A stretch of 64,000 bases of DNA, taken from the NCBI RefSeq assembly GCF_046719735.1, contig NZ_JAUTWQ010000018.1:1-64000 (forward strand), in the 5' to 3' direction. Made by a program: the position numbers and the translations under genes. The notes below the pieces were generated by a model, which worked only from the letters and a program-made list of their open reading frames with translations, ran no database searches and was not told the origin of the DNA. Every line of letters starts with the position of its first letter. Positions within the stretch are counted from its first letter, which is position 1. Positions 43,688 to 51,324 of the stretch are shown here, piece by piece. Source of the stretch: Halobacillus_B rhizosphaerae. Lineage in GTDB: Bacteria; Bacillota; Bacilli; Bacillales; Halobacillaceae.

Positions 43688-43731
43688 AAAGTCCAATTTC
43701 TCTACCTTGATGTGCAGAGAAATTGGGCTTT
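43688..43731 (+). terminator. terminator of the GPP34-MerR operon
   Basis: AAAGTCCAATTTCTCT and AGAGAAATTGGGCTTT form a 16-base stem (one G-U). Confidence 0.8.
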
Positions 43732-43805
43732 ACTATAAAGATATACAGCTTCGCATCTAAATGGAGTGCTGCTGAAAATATCTCAGGACTTCTTTTGTGA
43801 CCTGG

Positions 43806-44282
43806 CTAGCTCATTTTCAGCTCCAATTTTCTACTCTTTGTCGCCATACCGATCGACCTGTAAAATTCAATGGCAGAAGTATTTTTCTCCGATACCCCTA
43901 ATTCGATACTATCAACAGCGAGACTACGGCCAAAATCAAATATATAGTTCATCAGCTCTTTTCCGATGCCTTTCCTTCTATGGGCTTCAGCAATGGATAA
44001 ACTGTTGATAACTAAGACTTTCCTCGCTTGGACAAAAGAATTTCCCGCTACTTCTTCTTCCTTCGTCACGATAACTCCAGCCAAATCATCACCTAATACA
44101 GCCACGAAAATATGCTGGTTGTCATCCTTCAACTGGCTCTGAAAGAATTCTGGTTCAACAGGAGTAGAATTCTCTTTGTATACATCTGGTCTTACAAAAA
44201 CGTGGAGTTCATGAACCTGCCTGAATAGCGGCAGCAATGATTCGTAATCGTTTGGAACGGCTTGTCGAATAGATAAATCCAT
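43806..44282 (-). CDS. GNAT acetyltransferase
   Basis: 158 residues from the ATG at 44282. DLSIRQAVPNDYESLLPLFRQVHELHVFVRPDVYKE, VFVAVLGDDLAGVIVTKEEE, VLVINSLSIAEAHRRKGIGKELMNYIFDFGRSLAVDSIELGVSEKNTSAIEFYRSIGM: a complete GNAT fold with the acetyl-CoA loop RRKGIG. Resembles YkwB-type enzymes. Substrate unknown. The next upstream gene (HhH protein at 44307) is 24 bases away, so they may be co-transcribed. Confidence 0.87.
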   Translation of the reverse strand: MDLSIRQAVPNDYESLLPLFRQVHELHVFVRPDVYKENSTPVEPEFFQSQLKDDNQHIFVAVLGDDLAGVIVTKEEEVAGNSFVQARKVLVINSLSIAEAHRRKGIGKELMNYIFDFGRSLAVDSIELGVSEKNTSAIEFYRSIGMATKSRKLELKMS

Positions 44283-44306
44283 AATATTTTCACCCCACAT
44301 TTATAA

Positions 44307-44606
44307 TTATTCCTTAAAAGATAAGCCCTTCTCTTTCAAAGCTGATTGAAGCTTCGGTAACGATGCCGGTCCCATACCATGAAATTTCAAAATCTCTTTC
44401 TGCCTATAGGTTGATAAAATTTCCAAAGAAGTAACACCATTGTTTTCCAAAGCTCTTCTAGCTGGTGCTGAAAGCAAGGCAAGAAATCCACTTTCAGGTT
44501 TTCGTTCCTTTTCACAAATAGGACAAGTGGGGCAATCGCTGCTTTTAGAATATTTGTGTCCTTTTTCGCATACTCTTACCTTTTCATTTGAAGTCAACGT
44601 TAACAT
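44307..44606 (-). CDS. zinc-ribbon plus helix-hairpin-helix (RNA polymerase alpha-CTD-like) protein
   Basis: 99 residues. The N-terminal half holds four Cys around a knuckle: VCEKGHKYSKSSDCPTCPICEKE. The C-terminal half, LLSAPARRALENNGVTSLEILSTYRQKEILKFHGMGPASLPKLQSALKEKG, matches the helix-hairpin-helix of the RNA polymerase alpha C-terminal domain (PARRALENNGI..L..L...E..L...HGMGP..L..L). Small proteins of this type are widespread in Bacillaceae and may bind DNA; function unknown. Confidence 0.82.
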   Translation of the reverse strand: MLTLTSNEKVRVCEKGHKYSKSSDCPTCPICEKERKPESGFLALLSAPARRALENNGVTSLEILSTYRQKEILKFHGMGPASLPKLQSALKEKGLSFKE

Positions 44607-44629
44607 CCCCTTACTATGAATTTAGCTTT

Positions 44630-44797
44630 TCAATCGTTTCTTTCAAATACATAACGTATTAAAAACACACCACCCAAGAGTAATGGAAAACCTATCAGTA
44701 TATAATATATATTTCTAGCTATTGCAAGGACACTCCCCAAATAATTGAAGAGAAACATCCAAATGATGATTAGAATATATTTGAACCAATCCTTCAT
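44630..44797 (-). CDS. small membrane protein
   Basis: 55 residues from the ATG at 44797 after AAGGGG; an upstream extension to 44857 overlaps the S66 peptidase and is unlikely. Two membrane helices (about 6-24 and 30-48), ending in RYVFERND. No family recognised. Confidence 0.55.
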   Translation of the reverse strand: MKDWFKYILIIIWMFLFNYLGSVLAIARNIYYILIGFPLLLGGVFLIRYVFERND

Positions 44798-44837
44798 AAT
44801 TGACCCCTTTACGGCAAAACATGTCAGTTCCCTGGAT

Positions 44838-45746
44838 TTATTGTACACCAGAATCAATCAACAATTGAGGCGGTGAGGTAGTCAGTGTCGCTTCTACTCC
44901 CAGTGGCACTCCATAATTGGGCTGGCAATGACCAAAGAGAAAATTCTCAACCACAGGGAAGCGTGCATGAGCAAAGAAATTTTGCAGCACTTTTCTAATT
45001 TTAAAATGTTCATCTGGATCCGCTTGAAAGTTTCCTAAGACTACCCCTTGGACCTCATCAAACACCCCCGCCTGCTTGAGATGAGTGAGCATCAAGTCCA
45101 CACGAAACGCTGGTTCTGCAACCTCCTCAATGAGGAGAATGCTCCCTTTCGATTTCACTTGATAAGGTGTTCCCAAACCACTGGTAAGCAGCGTTAGATT
45201 TCCTCCAGCCAAAGGTCCTTCACCTGTACCATGAGCGATCGTTTGGAGACGTGATGTGTGAGAATCATAGATGATAGACTCACCTGTAAACAAAGGTGCA
45301 AACGAGGAAGCGGTCTCTTTAGTGATTTGTTCGTCATTTAGATCGGATGCCACCATCGGTCCGTGGAAAGTAACCAGATCACTGAACTGTTGAATCGCAT
45401 TCAAGAGATAGGTAATGTCACTGTAGCCCCAAAATATTTTAGGATTACTTTGAAGCTTTTCGTAATCAATCATAGGAGCAATCTTAGCTGACCCGAACCC
45501 TCCATTTGCGCAAAAAACACCTCGGATAGCCGGATCACTAAAGGCTTCATGCAAGTCAGCAAGGCGTTTTTCTCCGGCAGCTGCAAGGTCTTCCTCCGCA
45601 TTGAAAACATTTTTTCCAATGACGACATCGAGCCCCATTTCTTCTAATACACGTTGTCCCTGAAGTAAGTGCTCTCTGTCTGGCGGACCGGCCGGGGCAA
45701 TAACGGCAACCCGATCGCCTTTTTGTAAGGAACTAGGCTTTATCAT
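44838..45746 (-). CDS. LD-carboxypeptidase / MccF-like S66 peptidase
   Basis: 302 residues. The nucleophile Ser is in PKIFWGYSDITYLLNAI, the catalytic Glu in SILLIEEVAEPAFRVD and the His in FGHCQPNYGVPLG, the Ser-Glu-His triad of the S66 family; the N-terminal GDRVAVIAPAGPPDRE and CANGGFGSAKIAPMIDYE fit as well. Members trim murein tetrapeptides (LdcA, cytosolic recycling) or inactivate microcin C (MccF). Near genes do not decide between the two. Confidence 0.9.
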   Translation of the reverse strand: MIKPSSLQKGDRVAVIAPAGPPDREHLLQGQRVLEEMGLDVVIGKNVFNAEEDLAAAGEKRLADLHEAFSDPAIRGVFCANGGFGSAKIAPMIDYEKLQSNPKIFWGYSDITYLLNAIQQFSDLVTFHGPMVASDLNDEQITKETASSFAPLFTGESIIYDSHTSRLQTIAHGTGEGPLAGGNLTLLTSGLGTPYQVKSKGSILLIEEVAEPAFRVDLMLTHLKQAGVFDEVQGVVLGNFQADPDEHFKIRKVLQNFFAHARFPVVENFLFGHCQPNYGVPLGVEATLTTSPPQLLIDSGVQ

Positions 45747-45767
45747 AAACTTTTCTCCTTCCCATGG

Positions 45768-46178
45768 TTATTTAACTGGAACTTCATATTTTTGTTCAAG
45801 ATGATAAGAAAGATAGAAGTAGACTACTAACAATATCGAGAACCCTGCCAACACATTGATGAACCATAATGGAGAAGAATATAAGCCGAAGAAAGTAGAT
45901 ACAAATACTCCAAATACCATTCCCGCAACTATGTACGCTATCAACTTGTAGACAAAGATAGGTTTTAATAGATAATCAATCAAAGCAGATAGTGGCAGGG
46001 CTAAGAGGATTATGATAGGAAGTGCGTACATACAAATCCATGAAAAAGAAGCAAAATCTGAAGGGTTATGCACACCATGCCCATGAGTCGTTGGCTCATA
46101 AAGGATGGAACCATATAATAAAGATACAATGATCGTAGCTGCGATAATGGAAAATAACCTTATTAACATTAATTTCAT
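45768..46178 (-). CDS. four-helix membrane protein A (tandem paralogue)
   Basis: 136 residues with four membrane helices. It resembles the neighbour at 46183: both begin with an RLFS segment, contain a Trp-x-x-Met-Tyr-x-x-Pro then LPLSxxID motif, and end with a Tyr/Phe-rich last helix followed by an acidic tail. They are four bases apart and must be co-translated. Unknown function. Confidence 0.65.
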   Translation of the reverse strand: MKLMLIRLFSIIAATIIVSLLYGSILYEPTTHGHGVHNPSDFASFSWICMYALPIIILLALPLSALIDYLLKPIFVYKLIAYIVAGMVFGVFVSTFFGLYSSPLWFINVLAGFSILLVVYFYLSYHLEQKYEVPVK

Positions 46179-46182
46179 CGGT

Positions 46183-46614
46183 CTATACTTTCTGCGGTCT
46201 TTCTATAAAAACTTTTTCAAATAAATAAGTAAAATGAAAGAATACAATCATAGAAATACAACTTACTAACATCAGGTTTCTAATAAATATAGGTTTGCTC
46301 CACATGCCAAACCATATTACAATTAGCAAACCAATCATGCACCCTAATAAAAAATATGATAATAGCATGGAAGAATATTTCCTGCTGAAAAAATTGATTT
46401 GTAATTGATCAATGATAACGGACAAAGGTAACCCTGCAAAAAGAAATAATGGAACGATATACATCCCGCCCCAGACAACTCCGCCCCAATAAGGATATGT
46501 ATTACTTATGCTTCGAGTGGCAGGAAAAACAAAGTAGATAAGATAGGTATAGACTAATGTAAGAACTATGGAAGTCGTTACATTTGAAAATAATCTTGTA
46601 ACTAAAGATTGCAT
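46183..46614 (-). CDS. four-helix membrane protein B (tandem paralogue)
   Basis: 143 residues from the ATG at 46614, which follows GGAGGAG; the TTG at 46626 would place that box inside the gene. Four membrane helices, with GGMYIVPLFLFAGLPLSVIIDQLQINFF in the middle matching the equivalent region of the paralogue at 45768. Diverged duplicate; a heteromeric complex is possible (inference). Confidence 0.65.
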   Translation of the reverse strand: MQSLVTRLFSNVTTSIVLTLVYTYLIYFVFPATRSISNTYPYWGGVVWGGMYIVPLFLFAGLPLSVIIDQLQINFFSRKYSSMLLSYFLLGCMIGLLIVIWFGMWSKPIFIRNLMLVSCISMIVFFHFTYLFEKVFIERPQKV

Positions 46615-46683
46615 AAACTCCTCCAACCTGTACGTGATAATATGTGATTTTCTGAATTTAAATAAAGAAACAGTCTTCTTCTC

Positions 46684-47232
46684 CTACTGTAGCCTTCCCG
46701 GTTTCAGATCTGAAACCAGCATTCCATATACAAGGCTGTCTGTCCACTCCCCCTTACTCCAGTAATCCTGTAAAAAGTGAGCTTCCTTTCTCATCCCTAT
46801 TCGTTCACACAACCTTTGTGATGCCAAATTCCTCGCATCAAGATTCGCTTGGATCCGGTGCACCTTCACTGCGTGGAATAATTTTCTCACTAAATGACTC
46901 ACGGCTTCTGTTGCAAATCCTTTTCCTGAAGTTTCAGCCGAAAAACTGTACCCTATTTCAACCGTATCCTTCATCCCTGTATACCATACAGCCAAATCCC
47001 CAATCACCTTCTGATGCTCCACCACTGCCAGATTTAAGCCGGTTTCCTTGGTAAGAGAATGGTTGTTTAATTTTTTATCGAAGGATTCCTGCATGCTTTC
47101 CCGTCTCCATTTCTCATGCAGTAGATATTTACAGGTCTCCTCGTTATTGTAAATGTGAAACACTTCTTCTAGATCATCGCTTTTAAATGGCCGAATTATT
47201 AATCTTTCTGTAGTGAATTCCAACATAATCAC
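46684..47232 (-). CDS. GNAT acetyltransferase, RimJ/RimL type
   Basis: 182 residues. LEFTTERLIIRPFKSDDLEEVFHIYNNEETCKYL, IGDLAVWYTGMKDTVEIGYSFSAETSGKGFATEAVSHLVRKLFHAVKVHRIQANLDARNLASQRLCERIGMRKEAHF: a full RimJ/RimL-like fold with the acetyl-CoA loop (SGKGFATEA). Likely acetylates an N-terminal residue or an aminoglycoside-like amine. Third GNAT of the region. Confidence 0.88.
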   Translation of the reverse strand: MIMLEFTTERLIIRPFKSDDLEEVFHIYNNEETCKYLLHEKWRRESMQESFDKKLNNHSLTKETGLNLAVVEHQKVIGDLAVWYTGMKDTVEIGYSFSAETSGKGFATEAVSHLVRKLFHAVKVHRIQANLDARNLASQRLCERIGMRKEAHFLQDYWSKGEWTDSLVYGMLVSDLKPGRLQ

Positions 47233-47422
47233 TCCTTACCATAGTTTGTTTATTTAGCAAACATAAAGAATTTCATTGGGACCTCCATCGTTTGCCGGAA
47301 TGACCTCTTAGTTTTGTTTTTAAAGTTTCCCATCTGATCTTCAGCCTCTTCTATCACCTTTTCCAACAAAATCACCTGTGATAGGCTGATGATTAGCTGA
47401 CTTTAATGAAAGGAGTATTCTA

Positions 47423-47596
47423 TTGAATTCCTATACTTTGAGCGTTTACTTTGTTCTTACTCTTATAGCTTACTTAATCACTGGCCCCTATGGTCCTGTA
47501 GTAGCTCTGGTCATTATCGTTCCCATACAAATAGTAATTCTTCTTACAAAAGTGCTAAAAAAGTTAAATGAAATTGATCAGAAGCTGAATGGATAA
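47423..47596 (+). CDS. 57-residue membrane protein with TTG start (easily missed)
   Basis: AAAGGAG lies seven bases before a TTG that opens NSYTLSVYFVLTLIAYLITGPYGPVVALVIIVPIQIVILLTKVLKKLNEIDQKLNG. Two membrane helices with a PYGP turn, then a basic amphipathic tail. The good ribosome binding site and the membrane-type composition support it. It ends two bases before the convergent DUF3221-like gene stop. Unknown function. Confidence 0.55.
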   Translation: MNSYTLSVYFVLTLIAYLITGPYGPVVALVIIVPIQIVILLTKVLKKLNEIDQKLNG

Positions 47597-47597
47597 A

Positions 47598-47954
47598 TCA
47601 CTCCTTTTCAACAATAATTTTACTCGCAGCTCGATGGTCAATTTCATTATTTTTCCCTTTATCCTTCACCCATACATGTACTATTGGATGCTCGGTTTCT
47701 CTTACAAATTTCTTTAACTGATCAAATCTTTCTACTTCTCCACTAATCTCTGTATTATCATCAATTAGAACTTCGTATGTCGGATATTGTGCTTCAGGAT
47801 CAATATCGTCCTCTCCTACTAGGATACTGTTTTCCTTTACTTCAAGTATTACCCCCTGGAAATCAGCATTGTACTCATGATCATCTACACGTCCGCAAGC
47901 GACTATGATTAGCACTAACAATATGGATAAACTCTTCATTAAGTTCTTTTGCAT
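47598..47954 (-). CDS. lipoprotein with DUF3221-like (YobA-type) domain
   Basis: 118 residues from the ATG at 47954 after AAAGGGGG. Signal peptide ending in a lipobox IIVAC with Cys at about residue 20. The mature domain DFQGVILEVKENSILVGEDDID...YEVLIDDNTEISGEVERFDQLKKFVRETEHPIVHVWVKD...RAASKIIVEKE is an OB-like beta-barrel, as in YobA. Anchored outside the cell; role unknown. Confidence 0.75.
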   Translation of the reverse strand: MQKNLMKSLSILLVLIIVACGRVDDHEYNADFQGVILEVKENSILVGEDDIDPEAQYPTYEVLIDDNTEISGEVERFDQLKKFVRETEHPIVHVWVKDKGKNNEIDHRAASKIIVEKE

Positions 47955-48073
47955 AGTTCCCCCTTTAGCAAATAGCTTAAGACTCAGGAAGCATTTAAAC
48001 CTCTTCAAAAAAGGACTTTTTAAAAAAAGGAACGAACTCTATTATAGTGATATGTACTATGAGGAGGAAAAAA

Positions 48074-48442
48074 ATGAGCGATCATTTATTCAATGGTATT
48101 CATTACTTTAGAATCCCTGTCGTAGACTTGAATGAATCAGTGTCTTGGTATTCAGATTGTTTAAAGTTTAGATTAAAGTTTAACCGAGGGGATTTAGCTG
48201 TGTTTGAGCTTGAAAATGGTCCGCTGTTCGTTTTAGTAGAAGCAGATAAGGATTCCCGCGGTCATTTTCTTAAGAATGGTCAACCCGAGTTTTCGGTGGG
48301 GCTTACCACTTCTGATATTCATCAACTGTACGACTACTTAGCTGGTAAAGGGGTGAAATTAGAGTCTATCGAGGAGGATGATGGCCATCAGTTTTTTCAT
48401 TTTTATGATCCGAGCGGCAACAAACTTCAAGTACATAACTAA
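48074..48442 (+). CDS. VOC (glyoxalase/bleomycin resistance) family protein
   Basis: 122 residues from the ATG at 48074 after GAGGAGG. One VOC domain: GIHYFRIPVVDLNESVSWYSDCLKFRLKFNR, AVFELENGPLFVLVEADK, PEFSVGLTTSDIHQLYDYLAGKGVKLE, HFFHFYDPSGNKLQVHN. Metal ligands at His in IHYFRI and the C-terminal FHFYDPSGN Glu/Asp/His position are plausible. Dimeric metalloenzymes or antibiotic-binding proteins; substrate unknown. Confidence 0.85.
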   Translation: MSDHLFNGIHYFRIPVVDLNESVSWYSDCLKFRLKFNRGDLAVFELENGPLFVLVEADKDSRGHFLKNGQPEFSVGLTTSDIHQLYDYLAGKGVKLESIEEDDGHQFFHFYDPSGNKLQVHN

Positions 48443-48533
48443 ACTAAAAGCTGCCCTTCACATTCCAACCTCTCCTCTTGAGATTTCCTGCTCCTTCCAT
48501 TATTACAACATTTATAATAATGGGCAAGGCGCA

Positions 48534-48577
48534 TAAAAAACCTCCCCAACGATTACTGTGAGAATCGTTGGGGAGGT
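48534..48577. terminator. terminator of the NlpC/P60 gene
   Basis: AACCTCCCCAACGATT pairs perfectly with AATCGTTGGGGAGGTT; on the - strand it is followed by TTTTTTAT. 18 bases after the NlpC gene's stop. Confidence 0.88.
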
Positions 48578-48594
48578 TGATTTGAATGGATTTT

Positions 48595-49941
48595 CTATTC
48601 TACTACTCTTCGTACCACACCATTAAACGCTGCTCTCCAATAAGAATTGTTCATCGAATCAATGGAGACACCAGAAGAACTATTATCATCTAAGAATCTT
48701 CCATTCCCAAGGTAGATTCCTACGTGACCATTGGTTTTATACGTATCGAAGAAGACAATATCTCCTCGCTGCATGGAAGAAGCACTGACTCTTCTGCCTC
48801 GGTTAACTAGAGTGTTGGTACTTGTACCGGTTACCGATCCTAAATTAACTCCCGCTTGTGAATAAGCCCAGCGGACAAAGGAAGAGCAATCAAAGGAACG
48901 GTTCGCAATATCCGTGCTATTACGGCCGCCTCCCCAATTGTAAGGAGAGCTCCCTACTAGAGAAGATCCCGCCTGAATAGCAGCCTCGATGGCTCCGCTA
49001 CCTTTGTGCACGGTGCCTGTCAATTGCTGGGGCTTTGGCTCCTTGTGGGTAGTAGCTCCACTGTTGCTGGAGACCGTTTTATTACTTTTTTCGCTTTTAC
49101 TTTGAGCTTCAGCTTGAGCTTGCTGTTTCTCACGTTCTCTTCGGGCTCTCTCTTCCTCCCGTTTCTTTTCAGCGAGTTCTTCTTTTCTTTTTTCTTCTTC
49201 AATTAACTTTTGCTCTTGGCTCGATAACTGATTGGATTCCTGCTTCAGTTGGTCAAGCTCCTTAGTAGTAAGCATACTTTCCTGTTTCATCTTTTCAATT
49301 AAACTGTTCTTTTCGTCCATTTGATATTGCAGCTGGACTTTAACACTTTCAAGTTCTTCTAAAGCATTTTTTTCCTGTTGTTCTTTTTCTTTAAGCTCTT
49401 TTTGATCCTTCTCCAGGTGCTGCTGGTTTTTCTTTTGTTCTTCCAGCAAATTCTGGTCTGCCTTTGCAATGGTGCTGACCGCTGTTGCTCTTTCAATAAA
49501 ATCACCGAAATCCTGCGAACCCATTAACACACTTAAATAACTTCGATCTGTATCGTTAACTTGCAAAGCACGCGCTCGCTTTTTCAGTACGCCCATACGC
49601 TCTTTAATTTTCTGTTTCGTCTTTTTAATATCGGCTTTTAAAGCGGTCATTTCTTTTTTGGTTTGTTCAATTTTTTCGTTTAATTCAGCCACTTTTTCAT
49701 TCGTTTGATCTACTTTTGCAGTGATTTGTTTTAAAGCATCCTTCATTTCTGCTTTATTCTGCTCTAATTTCGTTAATTTTTCTTTTTTAGCATCCATGCT
49801 TTTTTCTACTTCGTCCTGCTTATTATGTATATCTTCCATTTTATCCTGAGAACTATCATCTGCTAATACAACTTGATGGTCAAATAAACCTAGTAAACTA
49901 ATAAACAACAAAGGGATCATAACCTTATTTATTTGTTTCAC
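48595..49941 (-). CDS. CwlO-like peptidoglycan DL-endopeptidase (NlpC/P60)
   Basis: 448 residues. Signal peptide (to about residue 27, VVLADD), a long coiled coil (about 30-290) rich in Lys/Glu, a low-complexity linker (SNKTVSSNSGATTHKEPK), then a C-terminal NlpC/P60 domain: catalytic Cys in NRSFDCSSFVRWAYSQAG, His in NGHVGIYLGNGRFL and the final polar residue in the DDNSSSG region. It cuts the stem peptide between D-gamma-Glu and meso-DAP. CwlO in B. subtilis is driven by FtsEX through its coiled coil and is essential with LytE. A WalR-like box lies upstream. Confidence 0.9.
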   Translation of the reverse strand: MKQINKVMIPLLFISLLGLFDHQVVLADDSSQDKMEDIHNKQDEVEKSMDAKKEKLTKLEQNKAEMKDALKQITAKVDQTNEKVAELNEKIEQTKKEMTALKADIKKTKQKIKERMGVLKKRARALQVNDTDRSYLSVLMGSQDFGDFIERATAVSTIAKADQNLLEEQKKNQQHLEKDQKELKEKEQQEKNALEELESVKVQLQYQMDEKNSLIEKMKQESMLTTKELDQLKQESNQLSSQEQKLIEEEKRKEELAEKKREEERARREREKQQAQAEAQSKSEKSNKTVSSNSGATTHKEPKPQQLTGTVHKGSGAIEAAIQAGSSLVGSSPYNWGGGRNSTDIANRSFDCSSFVRWAYSQAGVNLGSVTGTSTNTLVNRGRRVSASSMQRGDIVFFDTYKTNGHVGIYLGNGRFLDDNSSSGVSIDSMNNSYWRAAFNGVVRRVVE

Positions 49942-50260
49942 TTAAATCCTCCTATTGACAATAATCTCAACTAGTCCGTATTTATTATAGCAAGTAAGAT
50001 TCGACATAAACAGACAATTAATATTACAAGTTTATTTCAAAATGATTACAAAGTCGTAGGAATGGTAGTTTCGTATAAACAATGGCTACAAATTTCATAT
50101 TTCCCAGAGAAGAAAATAGAGTAAATGACTTGAAGAAAGACTTGAAAGCTTCAAAGTGCTTACCTGGATAACCTATCACTAAGCATAAACATTTGATCCC
50201 TCCCCCATCCCCGATAAAATAAAGACAAGCAACAATAATAGAACTAGTGAGGTGGCAACT
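49942..50260. other. divergent intergenic region between the NlpC/P60 gene and the Gfo/Idh/MocA gene
   Basis: Contains the candidate WalR box at 50034-50050 for the hydrolase and a GAGGTGG ribosome binding site for the oxidoreductase. No other feature stands out. Confidence 0.4.
50034..50050 (-). promoter_or_regulatory. candidate WalR box upstream of the CwlO-like gene
   Basis: On the - strand TGTAAT-CATTT-TGAAAT matches the WalR consensus TGTWAH-N5-TGTWAH with one mismatch, about 95 bases upstream of the start codon. WalRK is known to activate cwlO and other cell wall hydrolases in Bacillus. Confidence 0.45.
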
Positions 50261-51169
50261 ATGAAACTTGGAATCATCGGTTTAGGCGACATTGCTAAAA
50301 AGGCATACTTACCCGTTCTTTCGGAAAGAGAAGACCTTGAACTCATTCTGTGTACACGAAACGCAGACACGCGAAAAACACTGGCTAGAAAATATAGAAT
50401 CAATGAAACCGTAGAGACAGTCGAAGAATTAATCGAATGGGAGATCGACGCAGCGATTGTTAGTGCGGCAACAGTAGCGCATGCAGAGATTGCTGAAAAG
50501 CTTCTTAAGAACTGGATCCCCACCTACATCGACAAACCGATTTCGCTCGATTTTAACGAAACCAATCGAATTGTTCAGCTTGCCAAAGGTTACGGTACGA
50601 AAGCCATGGTCGGCTTTAACAGAAGGTTTATCCCAAGCATCAAAGAACTCAAGACTCACGGGAAACCAGATCTCGTTCTTATCCAAAAAAATCGTTTTGC
50701 GCTGCCAGATAAGGCTCGTAGATTTATCGTGGAAGATTTCGTCCATGTGGTCGATACGCTGAGGTTTCTTATGGATACCGAGGTGAAAGACGTGAAGGTG
50801 CAATCCCTGCAGAATGGCGGCAAGCTTGAACACGTGATCGTCCAGCTGGTTGGAGACGACTGTACCGCGATGGGCATGATGAATCGGAATGGCGGTGTGA
50901 CCGAAGAGATCATCGAATATACCGTGGATAACCATAAATATGTGGTGAACAACCTCACAGAAACCACCCACTATCATGACAAAGAAATCAATTTTTCTAA
51001 GCCAGGGGACTGGGAGCCTACGCTTGCTAAACGGGGATTCTATCAAATTACTGATCACTTCATTGAGTGTGTGAAAAAGAACAAGGTGCCTTCGCCTTCG
51101 ATTGAGGATTCGCTGAGGACGCACGAGATTTGTGAGCGGATAGTAGAGGCGGTTGAATCGGTTGATTAA
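50261..51169 (+). CDS. Gfo/Idh/MocA-family oxidoreductase
   Basis: 302 residues from the ATG at 50261, after GAGGTGG. The NAD(P)-binding Rossmann fold opens KLGIIGLGDIAKKAYLPVLSEREDLELILCTRN; the catalytic loop is TYIDKPISLDFNETNRIV (the EKP motif as DKP), then GFNRRFIPSIKEL and a beta-sheet substrate domain VEDFVHVVDTLRFLM...GDWEPTLAKRGFYQITDHFIECVK. It oxidises or reduces a sugar or inositol-like alcohol. Substrate unknown; single gene. Confidence 0.88.
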   Translation: MKLGIIGLGDIAKKAYLPVLSEREDLELILCTRNADTRKTLARKYRINETVETVEELIEWEIDAAIVSAATVAHAEIAEKLLKNWIPTYIDKPISLDFNETNRIVQLAKGYGTKAMVGFNRRFIPSIKELKTHGKPDLVLIQKNRFALPDKARRFIVEDFVHVVDTLRFLMDTEVKDVKVQSLQNGGKLEHVIVQLVGDDCTAMGMMNRNGGVTEEIIEYTVDNHKYVVNNLTETTHYHDKEINFSKPGDWEPTLAKRGFYQITDHFIECVKKNKVPSPSIEDSLRTHEICERIVEAVESVD

Positions 51170-51212
51170 GAAAGGCTGAAACTCCTTTTTAGCTTACCGA
51201 AAAATAGATTAG

Positions 51213-51247
51213 AAAAAAGGCAGCGAATCAACATTCGCCGCCTTTTT
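51213..51247 (+). terminator. terminator of the oxidoreductase gene
   Basis: AAAAAGGC(A)GCGAAT-CAAC-ATTCGC(C)GCCTTTTT hairpin, symmetrical, so it can also serve the - strand. Confidence 0.8.
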
Positions 51248-51324
51248 GGAGTGGACTTCTACTAATTCTTTTTCTTTAGACGAGGTTAAGTGAAAAACAC
51301 AGCTTTCAACATTTGAAATACCTA

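Noticed and set aside
50429..51124. 231-codon antisense ORF within the Gfo/Idh/MocA gene
   Set aside because: Shadow of a clearly recognised gene; no ribosome binding site.
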